Below, in pieces: positions 1 to 5,376 of a stretch of DNA of 5,376 bases. A model generated the notes under the pieces. The model ran no database searches and was not told the DNA's origin. It saw nothing but the letters and a program-made list of their open reading frames with translations. The translations under genes and the position numbers were made by a program. Origin of the DNA: an uncultured Flavobacteriales bacterium (lineage in GTDB: Bacteria > Bacteroidota > Bacteroidia > Flavobacteriales_D > Sanyastnellaceae); assembly GCA_938092195.1 (NCBI GenBank), contig CALKHD010000225.1, forward strand, positions 1-5,376, written 5' to 3'. Within the stretch, counting starts at the first letter, position 1; every line of letters starts with the position of its first letter.

Positions 1-708
1 GGCCTGGTTGATGTCGGCACCCTTGCGCCCCTCAGCTTCCAAAATGGCCGCTGTTTTGGTTCCTTCCGCCTCAATGATTTGAGCCCGGCGACTGCGCTCC
101 GCGCGCATTTGCTTCTCCATGGCCTCCTTGATGTCCTGAGGTGGGTTGATGTCCTGCAATTCAACCCTGTTCACCTTCACGCCCCATTTGTTGGTGGCTT
201 CGTCGAGGATGGCCCGCAACTTGGTGTTGATGGTGTCTCTAGAAGACAAGCATTCATCCAAGTCAAGCTCACCCAGCACGTTTCTTAAGGTGGTTTGGGT
301 CAGTTTCTCAATGGCGTTTGGAAGGTTGTTGATCTCGTAAACACTTTTCACAGGGTCCACCACCTGAAAATAAATCAACGCATTGATCTCAGTGACCACA
401 TTGTCACGGGTGATGACGCTTTGACGGGGGAAATCAAACACCGTTTCCCGCATGTCAATTCGCTCCAGCATTTTGTAGGCGACGACACGGTTGCCAGCCA
501 TGTCTTCTTTGACGTAACGCCAAATGCTCGCCCTTGGGCGGTCCACAAAAGGAATGATCAAGTTGATTCCTGCGGTCATCGTGGTGCGGTATCTGCCAAG
601 GCGTTCTATGACCATGGCTTCACTTTGCTTGACAATGCGAAGTCCGCGAATGACCACCACCGTGGTCAAGATCAACAATGTGATCGATATGAATGAAAAT
701 CCTTCCAT
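1..708 (-). CDS. SPFH/Band 7 (stomatin-like, QmcA-type) membrane protein, C-terminus cut by window edge
   Basis: The frame read leftward from the ATG at 708-706 stays open for 236 codons to base 1, so the C-terminus is missing; QmcA-type relatives run to roughly 300 residues. Residues about 4-22 form one hydrophobic N-terminal anchor (FSFISITLLILTTVVVIRG). An SPFH domain follows at about 24-190, with family-typical stretches such as VIERLGRY (33-40), the aromatic-rich LIYFQVVDP (111-119), and GVKVNRVELQDINPP (176-190). From about 195 the chain is Arg/Glu/Ala-rich, with two AEG-containing helical repeats (AEGTKTAAIL and AEGRKGADI), as in the coiled-coil tail of this family. Family members oligomerise at the inner membrane and organise microdomains or regulate membrane proteases. 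An in-frame stop at 729-727 limits the start to this ATG, 7 bp after the nfeD stop, so the two genes are almost certainly cotranscribed. There is no Shine-Dalgarno sequence. Family call is firm; substrate or partner is unknown. Confidence 0.93.
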   Translation of the reverse strand, partial: MEGFSFISITLLILTTVVVIRGLRIVKQSEAMVIERLGRYRTTMTAGINLIIPFVDRPRASIWRYVKEDMAGNRVVAYKMLERIDMRETVFDFPRQSVITRDNVVTEINALIYFQVVDPVKSVYEINNLPNAIEKLTQTTLRNVLGELDLDECLSSRDTINTKLRAILDEATNKWGVKVNRVELQDINPPQDIKEAMEKQMRAERSRRAQIIEAEGTKTAAILEAEGRKGADINQA

Positions 709-715
709 GATGATT

Positions 716-1204
716 TCAGTGGGGGGTTACAGGTACTACGATGAGAACGTTAGAATCTACCCGAAGAATTTCGAGTTCATCTCCAACCTTGTGGTCCATT
801 GAGTCATTCAAATTGACTTGGCCTTCAGCTCGCTTCCCTGACCAGTTTTGGGGGAATTCAATGAGCCAATCGTCGCCGTCAACCCGGCCACGGCCGCGGC
901 CCGTACTAGGGTCAAATGCAGATGTAATTCGGACCGTCCTTCCCGGCAAGGCATCCACACCGGTGGCCACGGACTCTCCACTGAACCAGGTTCGCATGGC
1001 GATGGGGCGCAAAAACACCAAAGACACCAAAGAACCAGCCGAAGCCGCAATCAACTGGTACTCCCATAAATCCGTCATCACACTGGCCAATCCGCCCGTG
1101 ATGGCTCCGATGGCCAAAGAGCCCAGAACCAAGCCTGGAACAAAAGCTTCTCCAATCAACAAAACCAGTGCAATCAAAATCCACCAATGCCAGGCTTCCA
1201 TCAT
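716..1204 (-). CDS. NfeD-like membrane protein with C-terminal OB-fold domain
   Basis: This 162-residue protein is the short NfeD type, like E. coli YbbJ, without the serine-protease domain of long NfeD proteins. Three hydrophobic segments lie at about residues 7-23 (opening WWILIALVLLIGEAFVPG), 24-44 (Gly/Ala-rich) and 48-67. A soluble domain at about 85-158 has the usual NfeD OB-fold pattern: LPGRTVRI, a GRGRGRVDGDDW stretch, then VGDELEILRVDSNVLIVVP. Family knowledge: short NfeD proteins are encoded beside SPFH proteins and are thought to bind them at the membrane and stabilise the assemblies. The SPFH partner starts 7 bp downstream here, which strongly supports the call. Two consecutive ATG codons (1204 and 1201) could both serve as the start, a difference of one residue. 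The 106 bp upstream (1205-1310) hold no other gene; a 4-bp hairpin (CCCT-CCA-AGGG, 1300-1310) after the upstream stop is too weak to call a terminator. Confidence 0.9.
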   Translation of the reverse strand: MMEAWHWWILIALVLLIGEAFVPGLVLGSLAIGAITGGLASVMTDLWEYQLIAASAGSLVSLVFLRPIAMRTWFSGESVATGVDALPGRTVRITSAFDPSTGRGRGRVDGDDWLIEFPQNWSGKRAEGQVNLNDSMDHKVGDELEILRVDSNVLIVVPVTPH

Positions 1205-1310
1205 GTCTGAAATGTAAGCAGGAATACAGAAAACACAGGTTCCTCACCATTTCGTCCGAAGCCAGCGGCCCCATTTACAACCACCTGAATTTCGAACTGC
1301 CCTCCAAGGG

Positions 1311-3881
1311 TCAGCGGGTCAACACCACCACGGTTCCATTCTTCTGCGTTACACGCAGGATCACAGGCGAGGTCGTTCCCAAGTCCACAGCATTCAATGC
1401 GCACCCATTGGTGGTCATGTTCACCAATTGTCTGCCATGAAGGTCAAACGCCTCAATAGAAGAAATGTCACAACAATGGCCACTCCAAACCACATTGGTT
1501 TCTGTCCTGTGGCAGCTCCACAATCCGCGGCTGGCCTCCAGCGATCCAGCCAATGGATTGAGCGGAATGCTCAAGGCTCCCAGCGACAAGCAACCGTGGT
1601 CATCCTCTACAACCCAACCCAGAGATGACGGCGCCAGTGCCCATCCGGAATCCTCAATCGGCCCCATCCAAGTGACTTCATAAGGCGGAGTCCCCCCAGC
1701 CACATCCAAGGTCACATAAGCAGAATCCAAAACTTCGGTGAAGTCAAATTCCGCCTGAGAAACCAGCAGCTCAGGTTCGTTCACCTGCAATGGCTCAGCA
1801 ATTGAGCATCCCAAAGAGTCCATGGCTGTCACAGGCCAAACTCCTGGCAACATGGCCAGAGGATCGGCATCTCCCCAAATCAAATCAAGTGGGGGAGTGC
1901 CTCCAGTTGCTGAGGCCGAAGCAGACCCCAAATCACCGAAGCAAAGAGGGTGGTTCACCGTCCATTCCAGAATCAAAGGGTCAGCAGCTTCAATGCTCAG
2001 TTCAAATGACACTTGACAACCTGCTCCATAATCCCAATACAGAGAATCTACCCCAGGCAACAACCCAGAAAGCTCACCCAAATTGGGAAGGGTGTCCTGT
2101 GCCCAAATGAGCTGTTCTGCTTCTGGCGCAGCCCACCAAATCAATCCTGAATCCTCTGCACAACTTGGAGACTGCACAATGAAATCCACTTGAGGCTCTT
2201 CCTCCAATTCCACCATCCATTCTTGAGTCCAAGAGTATTGCCCTCCCCACCAAGAAGCTTCAAAAGTGTAGAGTCCTGAAGTATCGGCCATCACTGAGTT
2301 GCCGGTGATCGTGTCGCCATTCCACAGCACGGTGGTCACATCCATTGGAAAGTTGAACGAAAACTCTTTTGGGTGCCAAGGACATAGAACCTCGAGCTCT
2401 TCAAGACTGGCATTGGCTGTTCCCTCAACCCAGGTCAGCGCAGTATCCGCGGGCACATCGTAGTACACTTCATCGATTCCGCTTGGCCAGCTTACCGTCA
2501 CAGAATCCACCACAGAAACTTCTCCCAATCCAAAGAATTGCGTGTTGGAATGCTGGGTCATGTAATCGCAACCGGCATCCACTTGCCGCATGATGGTCAG
2601 ACCATTCACGTGCAGTTGAACCACCGTTCCGATCGCGTGAGAGTTCGAAAAGGTGCCCACCAAATCCAAGGTCAACCGATTGGCATCATTTCCATTGGTG
2701 TTGCGCAGCACCTGAGCATGGGCCGAGTTGCCATGACCCAAAACATCCGGGACTCGATCATTGTCCAAATCAAACCTACCCAAGCAATACAATTGAAATT
2801 GCTCATTGGGCCAGTCTTCAATGGCATCAACAAAGCCATTCCCCTGGTTCATGTAGAGGTGGTTGTCGTAGGGGTTGGAGTTGGGAAACCGATAAGTGGC
2901 CACCATCATGTCCAACAACATGTCACCATCAACATCCAAAGCACAGGTTCCCCATCCGTATTGCATCGAGGCCACGCCAGCGAGCTCTGCCACATCGTAA
3001 TAGAATCCTCCATTGTTTCTCAGAAACATGTTTGGATTGCCTTCAATGTTGGTCATGTACATGTCGAAGTCACCATCGTTGTCGTAATCCAATAAGGTGG
3101 CCGACATGGCTTCAATGGCGACAGCAGCACCCACATCACCTGCGATGTCATAGAAAGTACCATCTCCCATGTTTTGGTAGAGTGAATTGATGAAGACACT
3201 GCGGTCATTGATCACCCACAAATCATCGAGGCCATCTTCATTGAAGTCAAACCAAGCACCCTGAAAACTGTGCTTCAATTGGTTGCCCACACCCGCAAAT
3301 TCCGTCACATCCTCGAACACACCCTCTCCGTCGTTATTGAACAGGAAGTTTTCAAAACCTTCCCCTTCATCCACGCCGTGATAACTGCACACATAGATGT
3401 CCAAATCCCGATCGTTGTCATAATCTCTTGCGGAGAAACCCCGGATTTGCCAACCATCATGCATTGGCAATCCACGCAATTGAGCTTCTTCAACCAGGCT
3501 GCCATCTTCCTGTTGAACATAGAGGAACATGGCAATGTCCATGACACCAACGAAAAGATCCAAGTCCCCGTCATTTTCAATGTCCACCCACAAAACTGCT
3601 TTGGCTTCATTGTCATGCTCCAGCACCAAATGCTCCGTGGGGCCATCGGGGCCGCCTAAATAAAGAGATACATTTCCGTTGGAACTGGCAGCTGTGACGT
3701 CATCCCATCCATCCCCATTGAAATCCACCATGCTCAGTCCACATCCAAACCAACTGGCAGAGGTAGAGGCAGAAATCAGATTTGAAATGGAGACGTCGTC
3801 GAACTGAGCCGAGGCGTTGAACCCAAGGGCAAATGCAAAATACAAGGCGAAGCCAAGCGGCTTGTGCACAGTTGAGAACAT
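1311..3881 (-). CDS. Secreted FG-GAP/VCBS beta-propeller protein with ASPIC/UnbV domain, SprB-like repeats and T9SS sorting domain
   Basis: The frame is open from an ATG at 3947, but I chose the ATG at 3881 (856 residues). That start gives a clean signal peptide, n-region MFSTVHK, a hydrophobic core LGFALYFAFALGF and an ASA|Q cleavage site after residue 25, and it removes a 14-bp overlap with coaE. In order: seven FG-GAP/VCBS calcium-loop motifs (53-379), an ASPIC/UnbV domain (about 401-486), an Ig-like segment (about 500-565), three SprB-like repeats (about 572-774) and a C-terminal domain (about 775-856) with IEAFDLHGRQLVN and an ILRVTQKNG strand. That tail resembles T9SS type A sorting domains. 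Inference: the protein crosses the outer membrane by T9SS and is anchored on or released from the surface, with calcium bound in the propeller. The propeller plus ASPIC part resembles the CRTAC1-like family; its ligand is unknown. The mature chain is extremely acidic. It lies 52 bp after coaE. Architecture is firm, biological role unknown. Confidence 0.92.
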   Translation of the reverse strand: MFSTVHKPLGFALYFAFALGFNASAQFDDVSISNLISASTSASWFGCGLSMVDFNGDGWDDVTAASSNGNVSLYLGGPDGPTEHLVLEHDNEAKAVLWVDIENDGDLDLFVGVMDIAMFLYVQQEDGSLVEEAQLRGLPMHDGWQIRGFSARDYDNDRDLDIYVCSYHGVDEGEGFENFLFNNDGEGVFEDVTEFAGVGNQLKHSFQGAWFDFNEDGLDDLWVINDRSVFINSLYQNMGDGTFYDIAGDVGAAVAIEAMSATLLDYDNDGDFDMYMTNIEGNPNMFLRNNGGFYYDVAELAGVASMQYGWGTCALDVDGDMLLDMMVATYRFPNSNPYDNHLYMNQGNGFVDAIEDWPNEQFQLYCLGRFDLDNDRVPDVLGHGNSAHAQVLRNTNGNDANRLTLDLVGTFSNSHAIGTVVQLHVNGLTIMRQVDAGCDYMTQHSNTQFFGLGEVSVVDSVTVSWPSGIDEVYYDVPADTALTWVEGTANASLEELEVLCPWHPKEFSFNFPMDVTTVLWNGDTITGNSVMADTSGLYTFEASWWGGQYSWTQEWMVELEEEPQVDFIVQSPSCAEDSGLIWWAAPEAEQLIWAQDTLPNLGELSGLLPGVDSLYWDYGAGCQVSFELSIEAADPLILEWTVNHPLCFGDLGSASASATGGTPPLDLIWGDADPLAMLPGVWPVTAMDSLGCSIAEPLQVNEPELLVSQAEFDFTEVLDSAYVTLDVAGGTPPYEVTWMGPIEDSGWALAPSSLGWVVEDDHGCLSLGALSIPLNPLAGSLEASRGLWSCHRTETNVVWSGHCCDISSIEAFDLHGRQLVNMTTNGCALNAVDLGTTSPVILRVTQKNGTVVVLTR
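1560..2168 (-). repeat. Three diverged SprB-like repeats in the secreted protein
   Basis: Residues about 572-774 (from the ATG at 3881) fall into three units. Each ends in a W or Y strand, a G-C motif and a short strand. The second is the clearest: it opens with CFGD (Cys 647), has GGTPP (660-664) and ends with SLGC (Cys 692) and a VNEP strand. The third has GGTPPYEVTW (729-738) and DDHGC (Cys 764) but has lost the opening Cys. The first has Cys 574 and Cys 622 but no GGTPP. The pattern matches SprB repeats (PF13573), common in Bacteroidota adhesins exported by T9SS. Each complete unit probably carries one disulfide between its first and last Cys (inference). Confidence 0.72.
2424..2681 (-). 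other. ASPIC/UnbV domain region of the secreted protein
   Basis: Residues about 401-486 (from the ATG at 3881) show the order typical of ASPIC/UnbV (Pfam PF07593): NRLTLDLVG, then SNSHAIGTVVQLHVNG, MRQVDAGCDYMTQHS, FFGLG and VDSVTVSWPSGIDE. This domain normally follows FG-GAP repeats directly, as it does here. Its function is not well defined in bacteria. In related animal CRTAC1 proteins the corresponding region is extracellular. Assigned by eye from motif order; a profile search was not available. Confidence 0.85.
2745..3725 (-). repeat. Seven FG-GAP/VCBS repeats (seven-bladed beta-propeller) within the secreted protein
   Basis: Seven D-x-D/N-x-D-G-x-x-D type loops occur at residues 53-61 (DFNGDGWDD), 100-108 (DIENDGDLD), 153-161 (DYDNDRDLD), 212-220 (DFNEDGLDD), 265-273 (DYDNDGDFD), 316-324 (DVDGDMLLD) and 371-379 (DLDNDRVPD), numbered from the ATG at 3881. 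Spacing is 47, 53, 59, 53, 51 and 55 residues, one loop per blade, which matches a closed seven-bladed integrin-alpha-like propeller. Short FEDVTEFAGV-like strands lie between several of the loops, as in CRTAC1-like proteins. Loops 3, 6 and 7 have lost the conserved glycine of the DG pair (R or M instead), so calcium binding may be weaker there. The repeats are diverged at the DNA level and are not a recent tandem duplication. Confidence 0.88.
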
Positions 3882-3933
3882 AAATAAACAGACAGGTGTA
3901 CCCTTCGACGGAAAAAGCCCGAAAAGGTTGCCT

Positions 3934-4575
3934 TTAACCTGCGCCATTTGTTGTCAATGACAATAACTGGGGCACCAATGCCACTTCACCGTCATTGACA
4001 ATCACCTGATCGGCCAGCCGCCGCTTTCTCTCTTCTGGCCATTGCAAAGCCATGCGCCTCTCCATGTCTTCAATTGTCATGCCCATTCGAGACATGATCC
4101 TTGACTTCCGAATCTCCAATGGGGCAGACACCAACCAAACCTGATCACATTGCTTGAAGGCTCCAGATTCAAACAAAATGGCAGCCTCCTTGAAGACCCG
4201 ACGATGGCCAAGTGAAACTTGCATCTTTCGCCATTTCTCGAAATCTTGGCGCACAGCAGGGTGAACCATCTCATTTAAATCGCGGGTGGCCTCTGGCGAA
4301 TGGAAGGCCAATTTGGCCAGAGCTGCCCGGTCAATGTCTCCCTTTGATGTGAAAACAGCCTCGCCAAATCGGTCCATCACAGCCTGACGCAGGGCCATGT
4401 CTGAGTCGTAAAGTCCTTTGGCCGCTCGGTCAGAATCGTACACCACATGGCCCAGTGTTTTGAGGACCTTCGATACCGTCGATTTCCCAGCTCCCATGCC
4501 CCCAGTCAATCCGATTGTGATGCAATCTTGACCACGGCTGTCCTTGGAAGGTTCAGAAGCTGTCGATAAAGCCAT
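3934..4575 (-). CDS. coaE: Dephospho-CoA kinase
   Basis: CoaE phosphorylates the 3'-hydroxyl of the ribose in dephospho-CoA with ATP, the last step of coenzyme A synthesis in the cytoplasm. The 213-residue product has a Walker A P-loop at 25-32 (GGMGAGKS) inside IGLTGGMGAGKST. Further family motifs follow in order: VVYDSDRAAKGL (44-55, where CoaE has its conserved D-x-D), NEMVHPAV (101-108), AAILFESG (131-138), and QWPEERKRRLAD then VIVND (178-195). The family is usually about 195-206 residues; the extra length is a 19-residue polar leader before the first strand. No alternative ATG, GTG or TTG lies between codon 1 and the P-loop strand, so this start is the only one visible. It is divergent from rpe with 46 bp between start codons, and the gene for the secreted propeller protein follows 52 bp after its stop. 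All key motifs are present. Confidence 0.95.
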   Translation of the reverse strand: MALSTASEPSKDSRGQDCITIGLTGGMGAGKSTVSKVLKTLGHVVYDSDRAAKGLYDSDMALRQAVMDRFGEAVFTSKGDIDRAALAKLAFHSPEATRDLNEMVHPAVRQDFEKWRKMQVSLGHRRVFKEAAILFESGAFKQCDQVWLVSAPLEIRKSRIMSRMGMTIEDMERRMALQWPEERKRRLADQVIVNDGEVALVPQLLSLTTNGAG

Positions 4576-4621
4576 GTTGCAATATTCGGACTATCACAGC
4601 AGAAGCCACCATTTTTGCACC
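4576..4621. promoter_or_regulatory. Divergent coaE/rpe promoter region with candidate Bacteroidota -7 boxes next to both start codons
   Basis: The 46 bp between the two start codons must hold both promoters unless they lie inside the genes. On the plus strand CATTTTTG (4610-4617) matches the Bacteroidota -7 consensus TAnnTTTG at five of six fixed positions and ends 4 bp before the rpe ATG. On the minus strand GAATATTG (4587 to 4580) matches four of six and ends 4 bp before the coaE ATG. No clear -33 TTTG is seen at the usual spacing for either. Neither gene has a Shine-Dalgarno sequence. If these boxes are used, both transcripts would begin at or very near the start codon. Assigned by eye from short motifs, so weak. 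Confidence 0.28.
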
Positions 4622-5278
4622 ATGACTCACCTGATTGCCCCGTCCTTGCTCGCAGCCGACTTTGGACATTTGGCCAGAGATGTACAAATGGTTGAAAGCA
4701 GTCAGGCAGATTGGCATCACATCGATGTCATGGACGGACTGTTTGTTCCCAACATCAGTTACGGCATGCCTGTGATTGCCGCCATTGGACGCCACGCCAA
4801 CAAGCCATTGGATGTCCATCTAATGATCCAGGATCCCGACAGGTACATTTCCACATTTGCAGAATTGGGTGCTTCGGTCCTCACCGTGCACGAAGAAGCC
4901 TGCACGCACCTTCACCGCACCCTGGCTTCGATCAGGGAAGCAGGCATGAAGGCCGGCGTTGCGCTCAACCCTCACACCCCGCTGCACGCCATTCAAGAGG
5001 TCTTGGGCCAATTGGACCTGGTCTGCCTGATGAGCGTGAACCCAGGTTTTGGCGGTCAGAAGTACATCCCTGAAACCTTGAATAAAGTGGAGCGTTTGGC
5101 AGCCATGCGACAGGAGCACTCCGCCCAATTCTTGATTGAGGTCGATGGGGGGGTGGGTCGCTCCAATGCGGGCAGCCTCGTTCAAGCCGGAGCCGATGTT
5201 TTGGTCGCCGGCTCCTCTGTTTTCAAGGCCCAAGACCCCATGGCTGAGGTGGAATGGCTCAAGTCGGTGACGGGCTAA
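4622..5278 (+). CDS. rpe: Ribulose-phosphate 3-epimerase
   Basis: Rpe interconverts D-ribulose 5-phosphate and D-xylulose 5-phosphate in the pentose phosphate pathway (also the Calvin cycle where present), in the cytoplasm. The 218-residue product has normal family length and is a TIM barrel. Visible motifs: APSLLAADFGHL (6-17), HHIDVMDGLFVPN (32-44) with metal ligands His33 and Asp35, DVHLMI (64-69) with His66, the phosphate-loop region MSVNPGFGGQKY (137-148), EVDGGV (173-178) with Asp175, and VAGSSVF (195-201). His33, Asp35, His66 and Asp175 correspond to the four metal-binding residues of the family, with the two Asp as acid/base catalysts. The frame extends upstream to an ATG at 4544, but that would add 26 residues overlapping coaE with no family similarity, so the ATG at 4622 was chosen. 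There is no Shine-Dalgarno sequence. The gene is divergent from coaE. Confidence 0.96.
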   Translation: MTHLIAPSLLAADFGHLARDVQMVESSQADWHHIDVMDGLFVPNISYGMPVIAAIGRHANKPLDVHLMIQDPDRYISTFAELGASVLTVHEEACTHLHRTLASIREAGMKAGVALNPHTPLHAIQEVLGQLDLVCLMSVNPGFGGQKYIPETLNKVERLAAMRQEHSAQFLIEVDGGVGRSNAGSLVQAGADVLVAGSSVFKAQDPMAEVEWLKSVTG

Positions 5279-5376
5279 AGCCCAGTCCCTGAAAAGGCTG
5301 AGTCCAAAAGCTGATGAACTGAATCAAGTCCGTTAGGGCGCAAGCCCAATGACTCAATACATGGAGTGAAACAGGG
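5279..5376. other. Region downstream of rpe with two small GGGC-N4-GCCC hairpins and no supported gene
   Basis: All three plus-strand frames close within about 57 bp of the rpe stop. On the minus strand two frames stay open across this short stretch, too little to support a gene. One hairpin spans the rpe stop: GAC-GGGC, loop TAAA, GCCC-A-GTC (5269-5287), seven pairs with one bulged A. A second lies at 5331-5351: GGGC, GNRA-type loop GCAA, GCCC, extended by four more pairs (one G-U) past a bulged A. Neither is followed by a T-tract, so I do not call a Rho-independent terminator, although the position after rpe would suit transcript end processing. Confidence 0.3.

Noticed and set aside
295..696. 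Plus-strand open frame of 133 codons opposite the SPFH gene
   Set aside because: The minus strand carries a full SPFH domain here. The plus frame is its shadow and lacks any family motif.
741..1217. Plus-strand open frame of 158 codons opposite nfeD
   Set aside because: It lies antisense to a well-supported NfeD-like gene with clear membrane segments. Its product is a low-complexity Pro/Thr/Ser/Lys chain with no recognisable domain.
1300..1310. CCCT-CCA-AGGG inverted repeat just after the propeller gene stop
   Set aside because: Four pairs with a three-base loop and no following T-tract are expected by chance and do not make a terminator.
1201..1404. Minus-strand frame of 67 codons spanning the gap between the propeller gene and nfeD
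   Set aside because: Half of it overlaps the sorting domain of the propeller protein in another frame. It has no independent start context and no recognisable motif.
2538..3095. Plus-strand open frame of 185 codons opposite the propeller gene, with long Val/Ile/His-rich stretches
   Set aside because: It is the antisense shadow of the Asp-rich calcium loops: reverse-complemented GAC, GAT and AAC codons give Val, Ile and Val. No start context or family pattern supports it.
3882..3933. Search for a promoter between coaE and the propeller gene, including TACACCTG 20 bp after a TTTC
   Set aside because: The match to TAnnTTTG is only four of six with a poor upstream box, so I cannot tell its own promoter from read-through from coaE.
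4544..4621. Longer rpe start at 4544
   Set aside because: It would add 26 residues overlapping coaE on the opposite strand, unrelated to Rpe proteins, which begin right at the first barrel strand as the 4622 start does.
1..5376. CRISPR array, tRNA, rRNA, insertion sequence, integrase, toxin-antitoxin or defence genes
   Set aside because: Reading both strands showed no regular direct repeats, terminal inverted repeats, cloverleaf-like sequence or motifs of these families. The window is almost fully explained by five genes.

Overview
The window looks like chromosomal DNA of a member of the Bacteroidota, probably a Flavobacteriales-like marine or freshwater lineage (the order is inferred). The phylum call rests on three points. 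The largest gene encodes a secreted protein with SprB-like repeats and a C-terminal domain of the type IX secretion (T9SS) sorting type. None of the four visible start sites has a convincing Shine-Dalgarno sequence, which is common in Bacteroidota. The FG-GAP plus ASPIC/UnbV architecture is also abundant in that phylum. Base composition is near 50% GC and looks even across the genes, with no sign of recent transfer.

Layout: the minus strand carries, in transcription order, coaE (dephospho-CoA kinase, 4575 to 3934), a large secreted beta-propeller protein (3881 to 1311), an NfeD-like membrane protein (1204 to 716) and an SPFH/stomatin-like protein (708 to the left edge, where its C-terminus is cut off). 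The plus strand carries rpe (ribulose-phosphate 3-epimerase, 4622 to 5278), divergent from coaE across a 46-bp spacer. The last 98 bp hold no gene I can support, only two small hairpins.

How the genes relate: nfeD and the SPFH gene are only 7 bp apart and form the widely conserved stomatin/NfeD membrane-microdomain pair. coaE and rpe are housekeeping genes (CoA synthesis and the pentose phosphate pathway) that share a divergent promoter region. The large surface protein lies downstream of coaE after 52 bp and may be read from it or from its own promoter. I see no functional link between it and the neighbouring enzymes.

I found no CRISPR array, tRNA, rRNA, insertion sequence, phage gene or defence-like cassette. 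The most notable signals are the composition of the secreted protein (very acidic, with a stretch of 279 residues lacking both Lys and Arg) and the near-identical TTGCA(A/C)C-ATG contexts facing each other at the coaE and rpe starts. I do not see a clearly undescribed biological system here.
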